From: Flectonema sp. DT1601 | Lineage: Eukaryota; Euglenozoa; Diplonemea; Diplonemida; Diplonemidae | Direction: 5' to 3' | DNA length: 64,000 nucleotides | Assembly (NCBI GenBank): GCA_964019425.1 | Contig: OZ025831.1 | Coordinates: forward strand, 682,001 to 746,000 | In this document: positions 62,954 through 64,000 of the stretch, piece after piece | How positions within the stretch are numbered: position 1 is the stretch's first letter | Layout: the number at the start of each line of letters is the position of its first letter | Program-made: the position numbers and the translations under genes | Notes under the pieces: model-generated | Database searches by the model: none | What the model was told of the DNA's origin: nothing | What the model saw: the letters and a program-made list of their open reading frames with translations, nothing else

Positions 62954-64000
62954 ATGATTGACCCGTCGGTAGCAATTGTGTCGGAGAAGTTGCAGGTGTT
63001 CCTTAAATGGAGGGACCCTTCCTCATTACCTCGAGTTAGTGAATTTTTAGAAAAGAGAAAGGGAAGAGAGTTTTATATATTTTTTGAATTGGAACAAGAT
63101 CAGAAGTATGCGAACACTGCAGGATGGAGTTTGGTAAGAGATGCGATGATGCACTACAACCAAATGGCAAAGACAGGGAAAAATAAAGACCAGATTGACT
63201 TAGAAATTCAATCGTGGCATGCCAAACATTTATCAAACTTAAAACACGATGGAGTGACTGGTGTCTTTACTCAGCTTTGGACTGAATTAGAAAACGTTGC
63301 GCCCTACTACAAACATCGTCGTGAAGTTGTTGTATTATTGTGTTCTGCTGGTTATATAAACGAAGTCTCTAATCTCGACACCGCACTAGCAGAGTGTTGG
63401 ATGAAAGAACATATTTTCGTCAACTCAATGAAGCAACAGATTGGAGCAATTCAACAGTCAAATGATATGGTGAAGACTTGGATTATTTCATTTATTAAGA
63501 AGCATCAGCCTCATGAAGTTGAGCAGCTTATGAAACACCTCGCAGACCCTCAAAGTCAGTTATTGTTATTAGCGATGACATATTTAAGACAATATGCACC
63601 TGAAGAATATCAGAAAGTCGCTTTGTGGGACAAAACCTCTCCAAATAATATTAAAATAGCTCTCATTGACTACCTCAATCACAGAATGCCGAGTGATATG
63701 GAATTGGTTGAGAAGTACATTGCTGAGGTGCCTGATCAGCAGATTTTAGTTCAAAAGATTCTTCAAAAATACGAAACAGCTCAGATAGCAAGCTGGTGGG
63801 AATCAGCAGTCGCAGGAGGGAGGAGTTTATTTTTCCCTCCCTGGAGGAATAGTGATTTCCCAACAAATGCAATCCCAAAGGGAGAACAACTCATCTCATC
63901 AACTTCTGAACTAAAAGTTGTACCCTTACCTTGGGAAAATCCTCAGACAGCTTCTACCCCAGCAGTTCCACAACAACAGCAACGATCTGAACCTCAAGAA
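62954..64000 (+). CDS. Helical protein of unknown function, 3'-partial
   Basis: Open from ATG 62954 to the window edge (349 codons, no stop), so the C-terminus is missing. The upstream ATG at 62947 stops after four codons. The sequence is helix-rich with Trp and charged residues (SEKLQVFLKWRDPSSLPRVSEFLEKRKGREF, TQLWTELENVAPYYKHRREVVVLLC, MKHLADPQSQLLLLAMTYLRQYAPEEYQKVALWDK), suggesting an alpha-solenoid. After ~290 residues it becomes Pro/Gln-rich (NPQTASTPAVPQQQQRSEPQE). No family recognised. Confidence 0.7.
   Translation, partial: MIDPSVAIVSEKLQVFLKWRDPSSLPRVSEFLEKRKGREFYIFFELEQDQKYANTAGWSLVRDAMMHYNQMAKTGKNKDQIDLEIQSWHAKHLSNLKHDGVTGVFTQLWTELENVAPYYKHRREVVVLLCSAGYINEVSNLDTALAECWMKEHIFVNSMKQQIGAIQQSNDMVKTWIISFIKKHQPHEVEQLMKHLADPQSQLLLLAMTYLRQYAPEEYQKVALWDKTSPNNIKIALIDYLNHRMPSDMELVEKYIAEVPDQQILVQKILQKYETAQIASWWESAVAGGRSLFFPPWRNSDFPTNAIPKGEQLISSTSELKVVPLPWENPQTASTPAVPQQQQRSEPQE

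Noticed and set aside
1-64000. Virus-like elements, LTRs, CRISPR arrays, rRNA
   Set aside because: No reverse transcriptase, integrase, capsid or envelope motifs, no spaced repeats, and no rRNA-like sequence was seen.

Overview
This is a 64-kb stretch of a eukaryotic (protist) nuclear genome with the standard code: TAA, TAG and TGA all end genes. Coding regions are AT-moderate. Intergenic DNA is AT-rich and full of long A/T homopolymer runs. Every gene I can support, about 25 of them, lies on the plus strand. Most starts follow a pyrimidine-rich tract ending in AG, typically 10-90 bases upstream of the ATG, as expected of spliced-leader trans-splicing acceptors in a directional polycistronic cluster. 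Several genes also carry short canonical GT-AG cis introns (66-224 nt). These open with GTATGT or GTTTG and, unlike the gene-start acceptors, usually close with an A-rich ...AACAG. One-strand gene order, presumed trans-splicing, real cis introns, a Ser/Thr-rich surface protein and an apparent NHEJ factor (XLF) together suggest a euglenozoan of diplonemid or free-living type. This is inference: no spliced-leader gene or rRNA is present to prove it.

Layout. 1-7.3 kb: the end of a multi-C2 protein, a small membrane-type protein with one intron, a small basic/acidic protein with a PP1-docking-like motif, and an unknown helical protein. 7.4-17.7 kb: one giant gene of three exons coding for about 3,376 residues with four SMP-C2 lipid-transfer cassettes, an acylatable N-terminus and a long charged helix. 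19.4-22.1 kb: a PTEN phosphatase preceded by a region resembling the PI3K Ras-binding domain. 23.8-27.75 kb: two near-identical ~2-kb elements in direct tandem, each with ~200-bp inverted termini and set between oligo-G tracts. 29-38.9 kb: glutaminyl cyclase, an XLF-like protein, a type I surface protein, an EML-type WD40 protein and a ubiquitin protease. 39.8-42.2 kb: two nearly identical three-exon PLAC8 genes. 43-64 kb: a coiled-coil protein, a secreted beta-repeat protein, beta-hexosaminidase, a tail-anchored Ras-like GTPase, a double-hotdog thioesterase, an LRR/zinc-ribbon protein, a small helical protein, a carboxylesterase, a NEK kinase, a CS-domain-like protein, a coiled-coil cytoskeletal-type protein and a 3'-truncated unknown.

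The genes do not form one pathway, as is usual in trans-spliced clusters. Membrane-signalling themes recur: C2 and SMP domains, PTEN, and three predicted N-myristoylated proteins. The most unusual items are the four-cassette SMP-C2 giant, the RBD-like/PTEN fusion, the tandem G-tract TIR elements, the two visible classes of 3' splice site, and a 101-bp repeat found twice 55 kb apart. I saw no virus-like element, CRISPR array, tRNA or rRNA.
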